Of a stretch of DNA of 64,000 nucleotides, positions 25,552 through 34,021 are shown piece by piece. Numbering within the stretch: position 1 is the stretch's first letter; each line of letters begins with the position of its first letter. The position numbers and the translations under genes are program-made. The notes beneath the pieces are model-generated. The model was not told the origin of the DNA. It searched no databases and was given only the letters and a program-made list of their open reading frames with translations. This DNA comes from Lutibaculum baratangense AMV1 (lineage in GTDB: Bacteria > Pseudomonadota > Alphaproteobacteria > Rhizobiales > Tepidamorphaceae), in assembly GCF_000496075.1 (NCBI RefSeq), contig NZ_AWXZ01000017.1, positions 1-64,000 of the forward strand, in the 5' to 3' direction.

Positions 25552-26205
25552 ATGACTTTTCGTAACGGGCTGAATTCGCTTCTGCGCCCCGAAGACTCGG
25601 TCCTCGTTCTGATCGACCACCAGCCTTACCAACTCGCGAACCTGAACAGCCACGACCCGCACATGGTGGTGAACAACACGACCGCTCTTGCCAAGTGCGC
25701 CAAGGTGTTCGGCGTGCCCACGATCCTGACCAGCGTCGTCGCGGATCGCGGCGGTCACATCTTCCCGCACGTCACGGAGGTGTTCCCCGACCAGGAGGTG
25801 ATCGACCGGACCTTCATCAACACCTGGGAGGATTCAAAGGTCGTCGATGCCGTGAAGGCGACGGGCCGCAAGCAGCTGATCATCGCCGGTCTCTGGACCG
25901 AAATCTGCGTCGCGATGCCGGCGATCCAGGCCGCTGGCGAAGGCTGGGACGTGACCGTGATCACCGATGCGTCGGGCGGCACGTCGCTCGAGGCCCACGA
26001 GGTCGCGATCCAGCGCATGATCGCGGCAGGCATCAACATGATGACGTGGCTGGCCCTGGCTTCCGAATGGCAACGCGACTGGGCCCGGGCCGAGACCGCG
26101 ACCGCACTGAACGACGCCCTCAAGTACCATATCGGCGGCAGTGCCATCGCCTATCTCTGGGAACAGCAGCTGCTCAACACGCCGGTGCCGAGCCCGGCGG
26201 GCTGA
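25552..26205 (+). CDS. Isochorismatase-family hydrolase (YcaC-like)
   Basis: 217 aa. The cysteine hydrolase fold has catalytic Asp22 (LIDHQPYQ) and nucleophile Cys119 in LWTEICVAMP with the non-proline cis-peptide region before it. This resembles YcaC-type enzymes of uncertain substrate, often seen in stress clusters. GGAG lies just upstream of ATG 25552. Divergent from the pirin gene, 268 bases apart. Confidence 0.85.
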   Translation: MTFRNGLNSLLRPEDSVLVLIDHQPYQLANLNSHDPHMVVNNTTALAKCAKVFGVPTILTSVVADRGGHIFPHVTEVFPDQEVIDRTFINTWEDSKVVDAVKATGRKQLIIAGLWTEICVAMPAIQAAGEGWDVTVITDASGGTSLEAHEVAIQRMIAAGINMMTWLALASEWQRDWARAETATALNDALKYHIGGSAIAYLWEQQLLNTPVPSPAG

Positions 26206-26304
26206 TTTGAGCCTCGATGGCGAGGCGAGCCTCGGAGCATTCCCCGAACGGGCTCGGCCTCGTCATCCCTGCCGCCGCTCAAACCTGCCGCGAAGGAGGC
26301 GCCG

Positions 26305-26667
26305 ATGGATTTCGAGATGCTCATGCAGGACAACCTCGATCTGGTGTTCGGCGAACGTGACCCCGCACGGCGGCTCGCGGCGATTCGAAACATCTACAAT
26401 GCGGACGCGGAGCTTCACGAACCCGAGCGTTCGGCGCGGGGACATGAAGCGATCTCGCAGGCCGTCGGGGACGTCCTGAAGCTTCTGCCCCCGGATTTCG
26501 TTTTCACCGCGTTGAGGCCCGCGCTTGGTCATAACGGCGTCGGCCGCCTGCAGTGGGGCGCCGGCCCGGCCGGCGGCCCGTATGCGATCACGGGCACCGA
26601 TGTCGCGCATGTGGCGGGCGGGCTCATTCGAACCCTCCATGTCTTCATCGATCAACCGGACTTCTGA
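26305..26667 (+). CDS. SnoaL/NTF2-like small protein
   Basis: 120 aa, an alpha+beta barrel of the nuclear transport factor 2 superfamily (RLAAIRNIYNADAELHEPER, then ITGTDVAHVAGGLIRTLHVF). GAAGGAGG precedes ATG 26305. The residues of a given enzymatic subgroup are not evident, so the function stays open. Likely in one unit with the isochorismatase-like gene. Confidence 0.72.
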   Translation: MDFEMLMQDNLDLVFGERDPARRLAAIRNIYNADAELHEPERSARGHEAISQAVGDVLKLLPPDFVFTALRPALGHNGVGRLQWGAGPAGGPYAITGTDVAHVAGGLIRTLHVFIDQPDF

Positions 26668-26732
26668 ACGGCGAGACGCGACGAGTGGAGGTCGCGCCGG
26701 CGACAGGGCGGCTTCCTTCGGCCACCGATCGC

Positions 26733-26877
26733 ATGGCCGACCTCCCTGAGGAGATTGAAACCGCTGACCGCGTCGGGCTCGACGTCGTCGGCATCGGCGG
26801 GCACCAACGCGCCGCGTCTCTCGAATGCGCGCCCGCCGTCATCCCGACCGCCGCCGCAGCCCGGACCAACAACAACC
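26733..26877 (+). pseudogene. N-terminal stub of a luciferase-like (LLM) flavin oxidoreductase
   Basis: About 48 codons reading ETADRVGLDVVGIGGHQRA then APAVIPTAAAARTNN. This closely resembles the second conserved block of LLM-class oxidoreductases (ADQ-x-GLDVFGVGEHHR, AAAARTKNI). Everything after it is missing: the sequence passes directly to the leader of the DJ-1 gene in the same frame. It is a deletion remnant, not a working gene. Confidence 0.55.
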
Positions 26878-26894
26878 TAGTGGAGAACAAAGTC

Positions 26895-27581
26895 ATGAAA
26901 GTTGTGATGATTCTGACGTCGCATGACCAGCTCGGCGACACCGGCCGCAAGACCGGTTTCTGGCTCGAAGAGCTGGCCGCGCCTTATTACGTGTTCAAGG
27001 AAGCTGGCTACGAGATCACGCTCGCGTCGCCGGAGGGCGGCCAGCCGCCGCTTGATCCCAAAAGCAACGAGCCCGCCTTCCAGACCGAGGACACGCGCCG
27101 CTTCGAGGCCGACGCCGAGGCGCGAGAAGCGCTGGCGAATACCGTGAAGCTCGCCGACATATCCCAGGCTGATTTCGATACGGTCTTCTATCCAGGCGGC
27201 CACGGCCCGATGTGGGATCTCGCCGAAAGCCCGGTCTCGGCGGCGCTGATCGAGAGCTTCCTTGCCGCGAACAAACCGGTCGCGCTGGTGTGCCACGCGC
27301 CGGGCGTGCTCCGTCACGTCAAGACGCCGAACGGCCGTCCGCTCGTCGAAGGAAAGAAGGTCACCGGCTTCACCAACAGCGAGGAGGCCGCCGTCGGCCT
27401 GACCGACGTCGTGCCGTTCCTCGTCGAGGACGAGTTGCAAGCCAAGGGCGGCATCTACTCGAAGGGTCCCGACTGGGGTCCGTACTTCGTACAGGATGGC
27501 CTGCTGATCACAGGCCAGAACCCGGCCTCGTCCGCCGGCGCCGCCCGGCGCCTGGTCGAGGAACTCGCAATGTCGGCATGA
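26895..27581 (+). CDS. DJ-1/PfpI family protein (type 1 glutamine amidotransferase-like)
   Basis: 228 aa. It begins MKVVMILTSHDQLGDTGRKT. The nucleophile elbow is VALVCHAPGVL (Cys133) with Glu25/26 in GFWLEELAAPYY and FYPGGHGPMWDL, as in Hsp31-like glyoxalase III or chaperone proteins. It probably protects against reactive aldehydes such as methylglyoxal. ATG 26895 follows GGAGAAC; the open frame continues upstream only because the LLM stub is in phase. Confidence 0.85.
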   Translation: MKVVMILTSHDQLGDTGRKTGFWLEELAAPYYVFKEAGYEITLASPEGGQPPLDPKSNEPAFQTEDTRRFEADAEAREALANTVKLADISQADFDTVFYPGGHGPMWDLAESPVSAALIESFLAANKPVALVCHAPGVLRHVKTPNGRPLVEGKKVTGFTNSEEAAVGLTDVVPFLVEDELQAKGGIYSKGPDWGPYFVQDGLLITGQNPASSAGAARRLVEELAMSA

Positions 27582-27589
27582 GCGCCTAG

Positions 27590-27769
27590 GTGGTCTTCGT
27601 CCGTGACACGGTGACCGACGAGCAGGCGCTCGATCGCTACCGGGAGCGGACGCCGGCCACGCGCGACGCGTATCCGCTGGAACCGCTCGCCTTCTACGGC
27701 CCTCAAGAGGTGCTCGAGGGCGAGCCGGTCGACGGGGTCGCGATCTTGCGCTTCCCCACGATGGAGTAA
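27590..27769 (+). pseudogene. Truncated DUF1330-type protein
   Basis: 59 codons from GTG 27590 to TAA 27767-27769. The text VVFVRDTVTDEQALDRYRER then EVLEGEPVDGVAILRFPTME matches the first two thirds of DUF1330 proteins (about 95 aa). The family's C-terminal ARAWYDSPEYQ block is missing. It ends 4 bases before the next ATG. It is read here as a remnant; a short functional form cannot be excluded. Confidence 0.5.
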
Positions 27770-27773
27770 GAGC

Positions 27774-28457
27774 ATGAAGGTATTCATCGTTGGTATCGGC
27801 GGCGGCGTCGGCCGTCGTGTCGGGGAGCAACTCGCCGCGGCGGGCGACGAACCCACCGGTCTCGTACGTCAGCAGCGTCAGGTCGAGGCGCTGGCGTCCC
27901 TCGGCATCAAGGCGAAGTTCGGCGACCTCGTCACGATGTCGGTCGATGAGCTCGCCGACGCGGTGCGCGGCGTCGACGCGGTCGTCTTCAGCGCTGGCGC
28001 CGGCGGCAAGGACGGCGACGATGCGACGACCCGCATCGATGGCGATGGACCGGGCAAGCTCGCAGAGGCGGCGGCCCTCGCCGGCGTGCGACGGTTCATG
28101 CTCGTCTCCGTCTTCCCTGAAGCCTGGCGCGAGCGGCGCATGGACGCTTCGTTCGAGCACTACATGGTTCAGAAGAAGCGGGCGGAAATCGCGCTCGTTC
28201 AGACAGATCTCGACTGGCTGATCGTGCGCCCCTCTGCGCTTCTCAACGATCCGGGGACGGGTCGGGTCGATCTTGGTCTCGCCAAGGTCCGCGAGGAGAT
28301 CACGCGCGACGACGTCGCAACCACGGTCGTCGCACTGCTCAAATCGCCCGACCTGAGCCGCCTGATCCTGGAGGTGACCGGCGGCGACGTACCCATCGCC
28401 GAGGCGGTAGCGGCTGTCCGAGAAGCCGCTGCGCCGTCCGGCTCCGAGCAAGCGTGA
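27774..28457 (+). CDS. NAD(P)-binding SDR-type protein (atypical, NmrA/YwnB-like)
   Basis: 227 aa. A Rossmann glycine motif is at the very start (VFIVGIGGGVGRRVGEQL). Later conserved features are DAVVFSAGAG and FMLVSVFPEAW, then the helix DASFEHYMVQKKRAEIAL with Tyr and Lys. It resembles atypical SDRs that sense or reduce NAD(P)-linked substrates. The family varies too much to name a substrate. Confidence 0.82.
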   Translation: MKVFIVGIGGGVGRRVGEQLAAAGDEPTGLVRQQRQVEALASLGIKAKFGDLVTMSVDELADAVRGVDAVVFSAGAGGKDGDDATTRIDGDGPGKLAEAAALAGVRRFMLVSVFPEAWRERRMDASFEHYMVQKKRAEIALVQTDLDWLIVRPSALLNDPGTGRVDLGLAKVREEITRDDVATTVVALLKSPDLSRLILEVTGGDVPIAEAVAAVREAAAPSGSEQA

Positions 28458-28810
28458 CACGTCCATGCGCGCTCATCACACACGGCACTCCCGTCGACCG
28501 GTGATCGCGATGCCGGCAGGAACGGCGATGATCGCCGTTATGGCGGGGCCTTGACAGGGCGCAGGTGAGAGCTCCGCGGCCGAGGCTCGAACCTGTAGAG
28601 GTGTTGGTGAAGGTCGCTGCAGCGCTATAGAGCAGACGGGATCGCGGACCGCTCGTCTATGGTCGGATGGGCTCGACCGCATGTGCCTGAGAAAACCCGT
28701 GCGGGGAACCGATTCCAGGATTCCCCAGCCTCCAGCGCATTATACGGTTCGTCTGACCGTTCACGATCACCGCACGTTCCGTCGAAACCAACAGCTAGAG
28801 ACTTCAGGCC
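28458..28810. other. Intergenic region upstream of the acetolactate synthase operon
   Basis: 353 bases without a recognisable gene. It has an inverted pair ACGGT-N7-ACCGT near 28743-28761 and an AGACG/CGTCT pair near 28636-28657, either of which could be regulatory. A weak GGCTCGAACC at 28584-28593 resembles a tRNA T-loop but has no acceptor stem. The promoter for the following operon must lie here. Confidence 0.4.
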
Positions 28811-30466
28811 ATGCCCAAAGGATCTGACCTTCTTGTCGCCGCGCTGGAGAACGAAGGCGTGGAGCGCGTCTTCGGCGTGCCGGGCGAGGAGAACCTCGAC
28901 CTCCTCGAATCGCTGCGAACCTCCGGCATCGAGCTCGTTCTGACCCGTCACGAGCAGGCCGCGGCCTTCATGGCCGCGACGCATGGCCGGCTGACCGGCA
29001 AGCCCGGCGTCTGCCTGGCGACGCTCGGCCCCGGCGCACTCAATTTCTCGACCGGGGCGGCCTATGCGCATCTGGGCGCGATGCCGATGATCCTCGTCAC
29101 CGGCCAGAAGCCCGTGTTGAGCGCCAAGCAGGCCCGGTTCCAGATCGTCGATATCGTCGCGTCCATGAAGCCGCTCACGAAGATGACGCGACAGATCGTC
29201 AGCGCAGCTTCTATCCCCTCCATGGTGCGCGACGCCTTCCGGGTGGCGATGGAGGAGCGGCCGGGACCGGTGCATCTGGAACTGCCCGAGGACATCGCCG
29301 CCGAGGAGGTCGAGAACACCCCGGTCATTCCGCTCCACCAGACAGAGCGGCCGGTCCCCTCGGCCCTGTCGCTCGACGACGCGGCGGAGAAAATCCTGGC
29401 GGCCAGCCGGCCGCTCGTCATGGTCGGCGCGGCGGGGAACCGGCCCGCGCTGGTCGAGGCGCTTTCGGCCTTCGTCAGTCGCACGAGGCTGCCGTTCTTC
29501 AACACCCAGATGGGCAAGGGCGCGGTCACCGGCGGATCGAACCTCTACATGGGAACCGCGGCACTGTCGGAGGGAGACTACGTCCACGAGGCCATCGAGC
29601 GCGCCGACCTGATCATCGCCATCGGGCACGACACGGTCGAGAAGCCGCCCTTCCTCATGAAGAGCGCCGGTGGCCCGAAGGTCATCCATGTCGGCTACCA
29701 GTCCGCGACCGTCGAGCAGGTCTATCACCCGGACATCGAGGTGATCGGCGACATCGGGGCCGCCGTCGAGGCGCTTGCCGCGCGGCTCGAAGGAAAGCTG
29801 ACGCCCGACGAGGGAATGCTCGATCTGCGTCAGCGTATCCTCGCCCGGCTCAACGACCGCGCCGAGGAGGCTCGTTTCCCGGTCACGCCCCAGCGCCTCG
29901 TCCACGATGTCCGCGAGGTGATGCCGGAAGACGGCATCGTCTGCCTCGACAACGGCATGTACAAGATCTGGTTCGCCCGCAACTACCGCACCCATGTCGC
30001 CAACACGCTGCTGCTCGACAATGCGCTCGCCACGATGGGCGCCGGCCTGCCCTCGGCGATGATGGCGGCCATGCTTCATCCGGAGCGACGCGTCATGGCG
30101 GTCTGCGGCGACGGCGGCTTCATGATGAACTCGCAGGAGATGGAGACGGCGGTCCGCCTCGGGCTCGACCTCGTCGTCGTCATCCTCAACGACAGCGCCT
30201 ACGGCATGATCCGCTGGAAGCAGGCGGTCGACGGCTTCCCGGATTTCGGCATGAGCTTCGGCAATCCCGATTTCGTGCGCTATGCCGAAGCCTACGGTGC
30301 GAAGGGCTCGCGCGTGACCGCAGTGGAAGACCTCGTGCCCACGCTCGATGCCGCGTTCGCCGGCGGCGGGGTTCACCTCGTCGATGTGCCGATCGACTAC
30401 TCCGAGAACACGCGCGTCCTGGTCGACGAGTTGCGCAACCGGACGCCCGACGTGGAATGCGCCTGA
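28811..30466 (+). CDS. Acetolactate synthase, catabolic AlsS-like ThDP enzyme
   Basis: 551 aa, full length for AlsS-type enzymes. The catalytic Glu is in LTRHEQAAAFMAA. The ThDP/Mg motif starts VCGDGGFMMNSQEMETA and reaches ILND. The C-terminal YSENTRVLVDEL is typical of the FAD-independent catabolic form. It condenses two pyruvates to acetolactate, or may act on related 2-oxoacids. No small regulatory subunit gene is adjacent, which fits AlsS rather than IlvB. It lies 23 bases before the aldehyde dehydrogenase gene. Confidence 0.85.
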   Translation: MPKGSDLLVAALENEGVERVFGVPGEENLDLLESLRTSGIELVLTRHEQAAAFMAATHGRLTGKPGVCLATLGPGALNFSTGAAYAHLGAMPMILVTGQKPVLSAKQARFQIVDIVASMKPLTKMTRQIVSAASIPSMVRDAFRVAMEERPGPVHLELPEDIAAEEVENTPVIPLHQTERPVPSALSLDDAAEKILAASRPLVMVGAAGNRPALVEALSAFVSRTRLPFFNTQMGKGAVTGGSNLYMGTAALSEGDYVHEAIERADLIIAIGHDTVEKPPFLMKSAGGPKVIHVGYQSATVEQVYHPDIEVIGDIGAAVEALAARLEGKLTPDEGMLDLRQRILARLNDRAEEARFPVTPQRLVHDVREVMPEDGIVCLDNGMYKIWFARNYRTHVANTLLLDNALATMGAGLPSAMMAAMLHPERRVMAVCGDGGFMMNSQEMETAVRLGLDLVVVILNDSAYGMIRWKQAVDGFPDFGMSFGNPDFVRYAEAYGAKGSRVTAVEDLVPTLDAAFAGGGVHLVDVPIDYSENTRVLVDELRNRTPDVECA

Positions 30467-30489
30467 GCGCATGTCGAGGAAAACAGCCA

Positions 30490-31872
30490 ATGCTGACAGT
30501 CGTGCAAGCCTTCGATCGTGCACCGATCGCGGAAATCGAGATCGACGACGCCGCCGCGCTGGAGCGCAAGCTGCAGGCGGCCGACAAGATCTTCAGGGAT
30601 CGTGACGGTTGGCTGAAGCCTCACCGGCGCATCGCCATCCTGCGCAGGCTGGCCGAGCTGATGGAGGGCAGGCGCGATCATCTCGCCATGCAGATCGCGC
30701 GGGAGGGCGGCAAGCCGCTGCCCGACGCGATCGTCGAGACGAACCGCGCCATCGACGGGGTCCACAACGCTGCCGACGAGCTGCGCAATCTCGCCGGCCG
30801 CGAGATCCCGATGGGACTGTCGACGGCAGCCGAGAGCCGCTGGGCCTTCACGACGAAGGAGCCCATCGGCGTCGTCGCGGCGATCTCTGCCTTCAACCAT
30901 CCGTTGAACCTGATCGTCCATCAGGTGGCACCGGCCATCGCGGTCGGCTGCCCGGTCATCGTCAAGCCGGCCTCCACGACGCCGCTCTCCTGCCTCGATT
31001 TCGTGGCGCTGGTCCGCGAGGCCGGTCTGCCCGAGCCGTGGTGCCAGACCTTCGTCACGGAAGACAACGCATTGGCCGAAAGGCTGGCGACCGATGCCCG
31101 CGTCGCCTTCCTCAGCTTCATCGGCTCGGCCCGGGTCGGTTGGTCGCTGCATGCCAAGCTCGCCCCCGGCACGCGATCGGCGCTCGAGCATGGCGGGGCC
31201 GCACCGGCCATCGTCGACCGCACCGCCGATCTCGGCAAGGTGATCGAGCCCATCGTCAAGGGCGGCTACTACCATGCCGGGCAGGTCTGCGTGTCGACGC
31301 AGCGCATCTATGTCCACGCCGACATCGCGGACGACTTCACGCATGACCTCGTCGCGCGCGTGGAGACATTGCGCACGGCCGACCCGGCCCTGCCGGACAC
31401 CGAGGTAGGCCCGCTGATCCTGCCGCGCGAGGCGGACCGCGTCGCACAGTGGATCAGGGAAGCGGTCGAGGGCGGGGCGACGCTGGCGACCGGCGGCAAG
31501 CGTCTCTCGGAGACGACACTGGAGCCGGCGGTTCTGCTCGATCCCGCCGCCGACGCGAAGCTCTCGACGCTGGAGGTGTTCGGTCCGGTGGTCGCGGTGT
31601 ATCGCTATGCCGATCTGGACGAGGCCATTCGCCAGGCCAATGCACTGCCGACAGCGTTCCAGGCCAGTGTCTTCGCGCAGGATATCAACGTTGCGTTGCG
31701 CGCCGCAAATCGGCTCGACGCCTCGGCCGTGATGATCAACGACCCCACAGCGTTTCGCACCGACTGGATGCCCTTCGCCGGCCGCCGCGAGTCCGGCTAC
31801 GGCACCGGCGGCATCCCCTACACGATGCGCGACATGACGCAGGAGAAGATGATCCTGATGCGCAGGAGCTGA
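30490..31872 (+). CDS. NAD(P)-dependent aldehyde dehydrogenase
   Basis: 460 aa. The catalytic Cys is in YYHAGQVCVSTQRIYVH, the general base Glu in RSALEHGGAAPAIV, and the Rossmann-type cofactor segment contains ISAFNHPLNLIVHQVAP and FIGSARVG. It belongs to the broad aldehyde dehydrogenase superfamily, and the substrate cannot be assigned. ATG 30490 (M-L-T-V) is preferred over upstream codons because AGGAAA lies before it. Apparent operon with the acetolactate synthase and DUF4260 genes. Confidence 0.87.
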   Translation: MLTVVQAFDRAPIAEIEIDDAAALERKLQAADKIFRDRDGWLKPHRRIAILRRLAELMEGRRDHLAMQIAREGGKPLPDAIVETNRAIDGVHNAADELRNLAGREIPMGLSTAAESRWAFTTKEPIGVVAAISAFNHPLNLIVHQVAPAIAVGCPVIVKPASTTPLSCLDFVALVREAGLPEPWCQTFVTEDNALAERLATDARVAFLSFIGSARVGWSLHAKLAPGTRSALEHGGAAPAIVDRTADLGKVIEPIVKGGYYHAGQVCVSTQRIYVHADIADDFTHDLVARVETLRTADPALPDTEVGPLILPREADRVAQWIREAVEGGATLATGGKRLSETTLEPAVLLDPAADAKLSTLEVFGPVVAVYRYADLDEAIRQANALPTAFQASVFAQDINVALRAANRLDASAVMINDPTAFRTDWMPFAGRRESGYGTGGIPYTMRDMTQEKMILMRRS

Positions 31873-31897
31873 CCGGCCGTTCCGAGGAGGGCTAAGT

Positions 31898-32287
31898 GTG
31901 ACTGGCTTCGTGACGGGAGCACCGAGGGCACTCCTGCGGCTCGAGGGTCTCCTCGTTCTCGCCGCGGCCATCCTCTACTATGCCGGGCTGGATGCGAGTT
32001 GGTGGTTGTTCGCATTTCTGTTTTTCGGGCCCGACCTGTCGATGGCCGGCTATCTGGCCGGACCGAAGGCCGGAGCGGCGATCTACAACACGGCTCACTG
32101 CTACGGTCTTCCGCTCGCCCTGATCGCCTGCGGCGGGTTGATGCCCAGTCCACAGGCCCTGGCGATCGGGCTGATCTGGGCTGCCCACATAGGCTTCGAC
32201 CGCGCGCTGGGCTATGGCCTCAAATATGGCGAAGGCTTCGGCGCGAGCCATCTCGGGCGCATCGGGAAGACGAAGGAACCGGACTGA
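31898..32287 (+). CDS. DUF4260 membrane protein
   Basis: 129 aa from GTG 31898 with GAGGAGG upstream. Three or four membrane helices (LLVLAAAILYYAGL, WWLFAFLFFGPDLSMAGYLAG, LALIACGGLMPSP). The end FDRALGYGLKYGEGFGASHLG is the conserved DUF4260 signature. Function unknown. Converges with the MhqO-MhqD-like fusion gene 2 bases on. Confidence 0.82.
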   Translation: MTGFVTGAPRALLRLEGLLVLAAAILYYAGLDASWWLFAFLFFGPDLSMAGYLAGPKAGAAIYNTAHCYGLPLALIACGGLMPSPQALAIGLIWAAHIGFDRALGYGLKYGEGFGASHLGRIGKTKEPD

Positions 32288-32289
32288 TG

Positions 32290-33846
32290 CTAGGGGGTGG
32301 CGGCCTCGGCGGAGAAGGCCCCCGGGAGATTGCGCCGTATCCACTCGGCAGCCTCCCTGGCATCGGCCGCGGCCAGTTCGTGACCGGCCGGCAACTCGCG
32401 TCGGTCGACGTGTGCTCCGCGGGCTTTCAGGGCAGAGGCGACTGCCGGCGCATTGCGGGCGAAGGGATCGTCGCGTCCGTCGACAACCAGCACGCTGGCT
32501 TCCGAAAGGTCGGCAGCCGGTGGATCTTCCAGCACCTGTATCCCGCGCAGCAGAACCGCGCGGCGCACGACCCCGGGATATAGCTGGATGACCGCCGCGA
32601 GGATGTTCGCACCGTTGGAGTAGCCGAGGAATACGAGCCGGTCCGGATCGAGCCCGTATCCGCTTACGGCGCCTTCGACGAACGCGGAGAAGGCTTCGGC
32701 TTCGCCGCGTATATCCGCCTGATCGAAGGTCAAGGCGTCGAAGCGGCGGAACCAGCGGTTGACGCCCTCCTCCGTTGCGCGCCCGCGCACGCCCAGCAAC
32801 GTCGCGCGAGGTGCGATGCGGCGGGCGATCGGCATCAGGTCGGCCTCGTCTCCGCCGGTGCCGTGCAGCAGCACCATCGCCGTGCCGTCCGGGTCATCCG
32901 GCCGGTTGAAACGATGAACGAAGGGCAGTCGTCGAGCGGGAAGCCGCTCTTCGCCCGGCAGCGCGAATTGCGGGAGCATCGCCTTCAGGTCCTCGGCGCG
33001 ATCGGCTTCACCCGGGGGGACGAACAAGGTCTCGCCGAGCCTGTCGGGCGCTTCGTCGACGGTCATTCCCGGGCCGTCGGTCGCGTGCTCCATGAGTATC
33101 CCGGCAGGGTCGCGAACGTAGAGCGACAGGAAGTACTTTCGATCATGAATCTCGGTCGGCCCATAATCCTCGAGTGAAAGCCGCATCGCGCGCACCTCGT
33201 CGGCACTCCCCGCGCGGAAAGCCACGTGGTCGGGAACGCCGGCCCCCGGCACGGACGGCACGAAGCCCGACACTTCCCTGACGTCGACGACGTCGGTATC
33301 GGAGAGCATGCGCCGCGTCAGGCCCACAAGCTCGCCGTGTCTGTAGCCGAAGCGTCTCAAGAAGCCTGCGGTCTCCTCCGCCCTGTCGGTCAGGACCGTC
33401 ACGCCCCGCAGGCGCGTCGGCGCATCCGGAAGGGACGCGGGCGTCGCCAGCTCGACGCCGACCAGCTTCACGATCAGCCCGTCGGGATCCTTCAGCCGGA
33501 GGACGGGTTCGCCGAACTCCCGGGACGGACCTTCGAGCGGGATGCCGGCGGCGAGCGCCCTGGTGATCCAGTCGCCGAGCGACACCGGCGGCACCGCCAA
33601 CGCCACTTCCGAGACCTGACCGATGCCGGTGCGGCCGCGGCCGGCCGCCTCCCAGACGAGAAAGGTCAGCAGCGAGCCCGGACTGCCGAGACGGTCTCCA
33701 TAGACCAGGTGCAACTGCTCGGCGTCGGCAAAGCCTCCGGTCCGCTTCACGAGCTTGAGACCCAGGAACCCGACATAGAAGTCGACGTTGGCCTGCACGT
33801 CGGCGGTGATGCCGGTGACGTGGTGTATGCCGCTGCTCACTTCCAT
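32290..33846 (-). CDS. MhqO-MhqD-like fusion: VOC ring-cleaving dioxygenase plus alpha/beta hydrolase
   Basis: 518 aa. Residues about 1-310 form two VOC modules (IHHVTGITADVQANVDFYVG with a metal His; DHVAFRA; ILMEHATDGPG with the metal Glu) like MhqO/PcpA-type hydroquinone dioxygenases. Residues about 325-518 form a phospholipase/carboxylesterase like MhqD: oxyanion VLLHGTGGDEAD, nucleophile GYSNGAN, Asp in DGRDDPF, His in PAGHELAA. In Bacillus these are separate quinone-resistance genes. ATG 33846 has GGAGG upstream; an in-frame extension was rejected. A TetR gene is immediately upstream on the same strand. Confidence 0.88.
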   Translation of the reverse strand: MEVSSGIHHVTGITADVQANVDFYVGFLGLKLVKRTGGFADAEQLHLVYGDRLGSPGSLLTFLVWEAAGRGRTGIGQVSEVALAVPPVSLGDWITRALAAGIPLEGPSREFGEPVLRLKDPDGLIVKLVGVELATPASLPDAPTRLRGVTVLTDRAEETAGFLRRFGYRHGELVGLTRRMLSDTDVVDVREVSGFVPSVPGAGVPDHVAFRAGSADEVRAMRLSLEDYGPTEIHDRKYFLSLYVRDPAGILMEHATDGPGMTVDEAPDRLGETLFVPPGEADRAEDLKAMLPQFALPGEERLPARRLPFVHRFNRPDDPDGTAMVLLHGTGGDEADLMPIARRIAPRATLLGVRGRATEEGVNRWFRRFDALTFDQADIRGEAEAFSAFVEGAVSGYGLDPDRLVFLGYSNGANILAAVIQLYPGVVRRAVLLRGIQVLEDPPAADLSEASVLVVDGRDDPFARNAPAVASALKARGAHVDRRELPAGHELAAADAREAAEWIRRNLPGAFSAEAATP

Positions 33847-33877
33847 GATACCTCCCGCGCCCTTCCCGAGATCTGGC

Positions 33878-33895
33878 GTATGGTACCAGCCATAC
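33878..33895 (-). promoter_or_regulatory. Inverted repeat upstream of the MhqO-MhqD-like gene
   Basis: GTATGG and CCATAC separated by TACCAG, a perfect 6-6-6 repeat about 32-49 bases upstream of the start at 33846. Position and symmetry suit a repressor operator overlapping the promoter. The nearby TetR protein is the natural candidate; this is inference. Confidence 0.45.
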
Positions 33896-34021
33896 ATCGC
33901 GGAGGCTGCGGTGACGGTGCCGTTCTTGCGACGATTCCGGTGCCCGGAGATATAGGGGCGGTCGCCGCACCGGCGGGGACGACATGCCGCCTGACCGCGC
34001 TGCCCGGGTGCGATCGCCGGT

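Noticed and set aside
28584-28593. tRNA-like T-loop (GGTTCGAGCC on the minus strand)
   Set aside because: No T-stem, anticodon arm or acceptor stem could be folded around it.
28625-30523. Long minus-strand frame opposite the acetolactate synthase gene
   Set aside because: Antisense shadow. The plus-strand product has intact ThDP motifs and a proper start.
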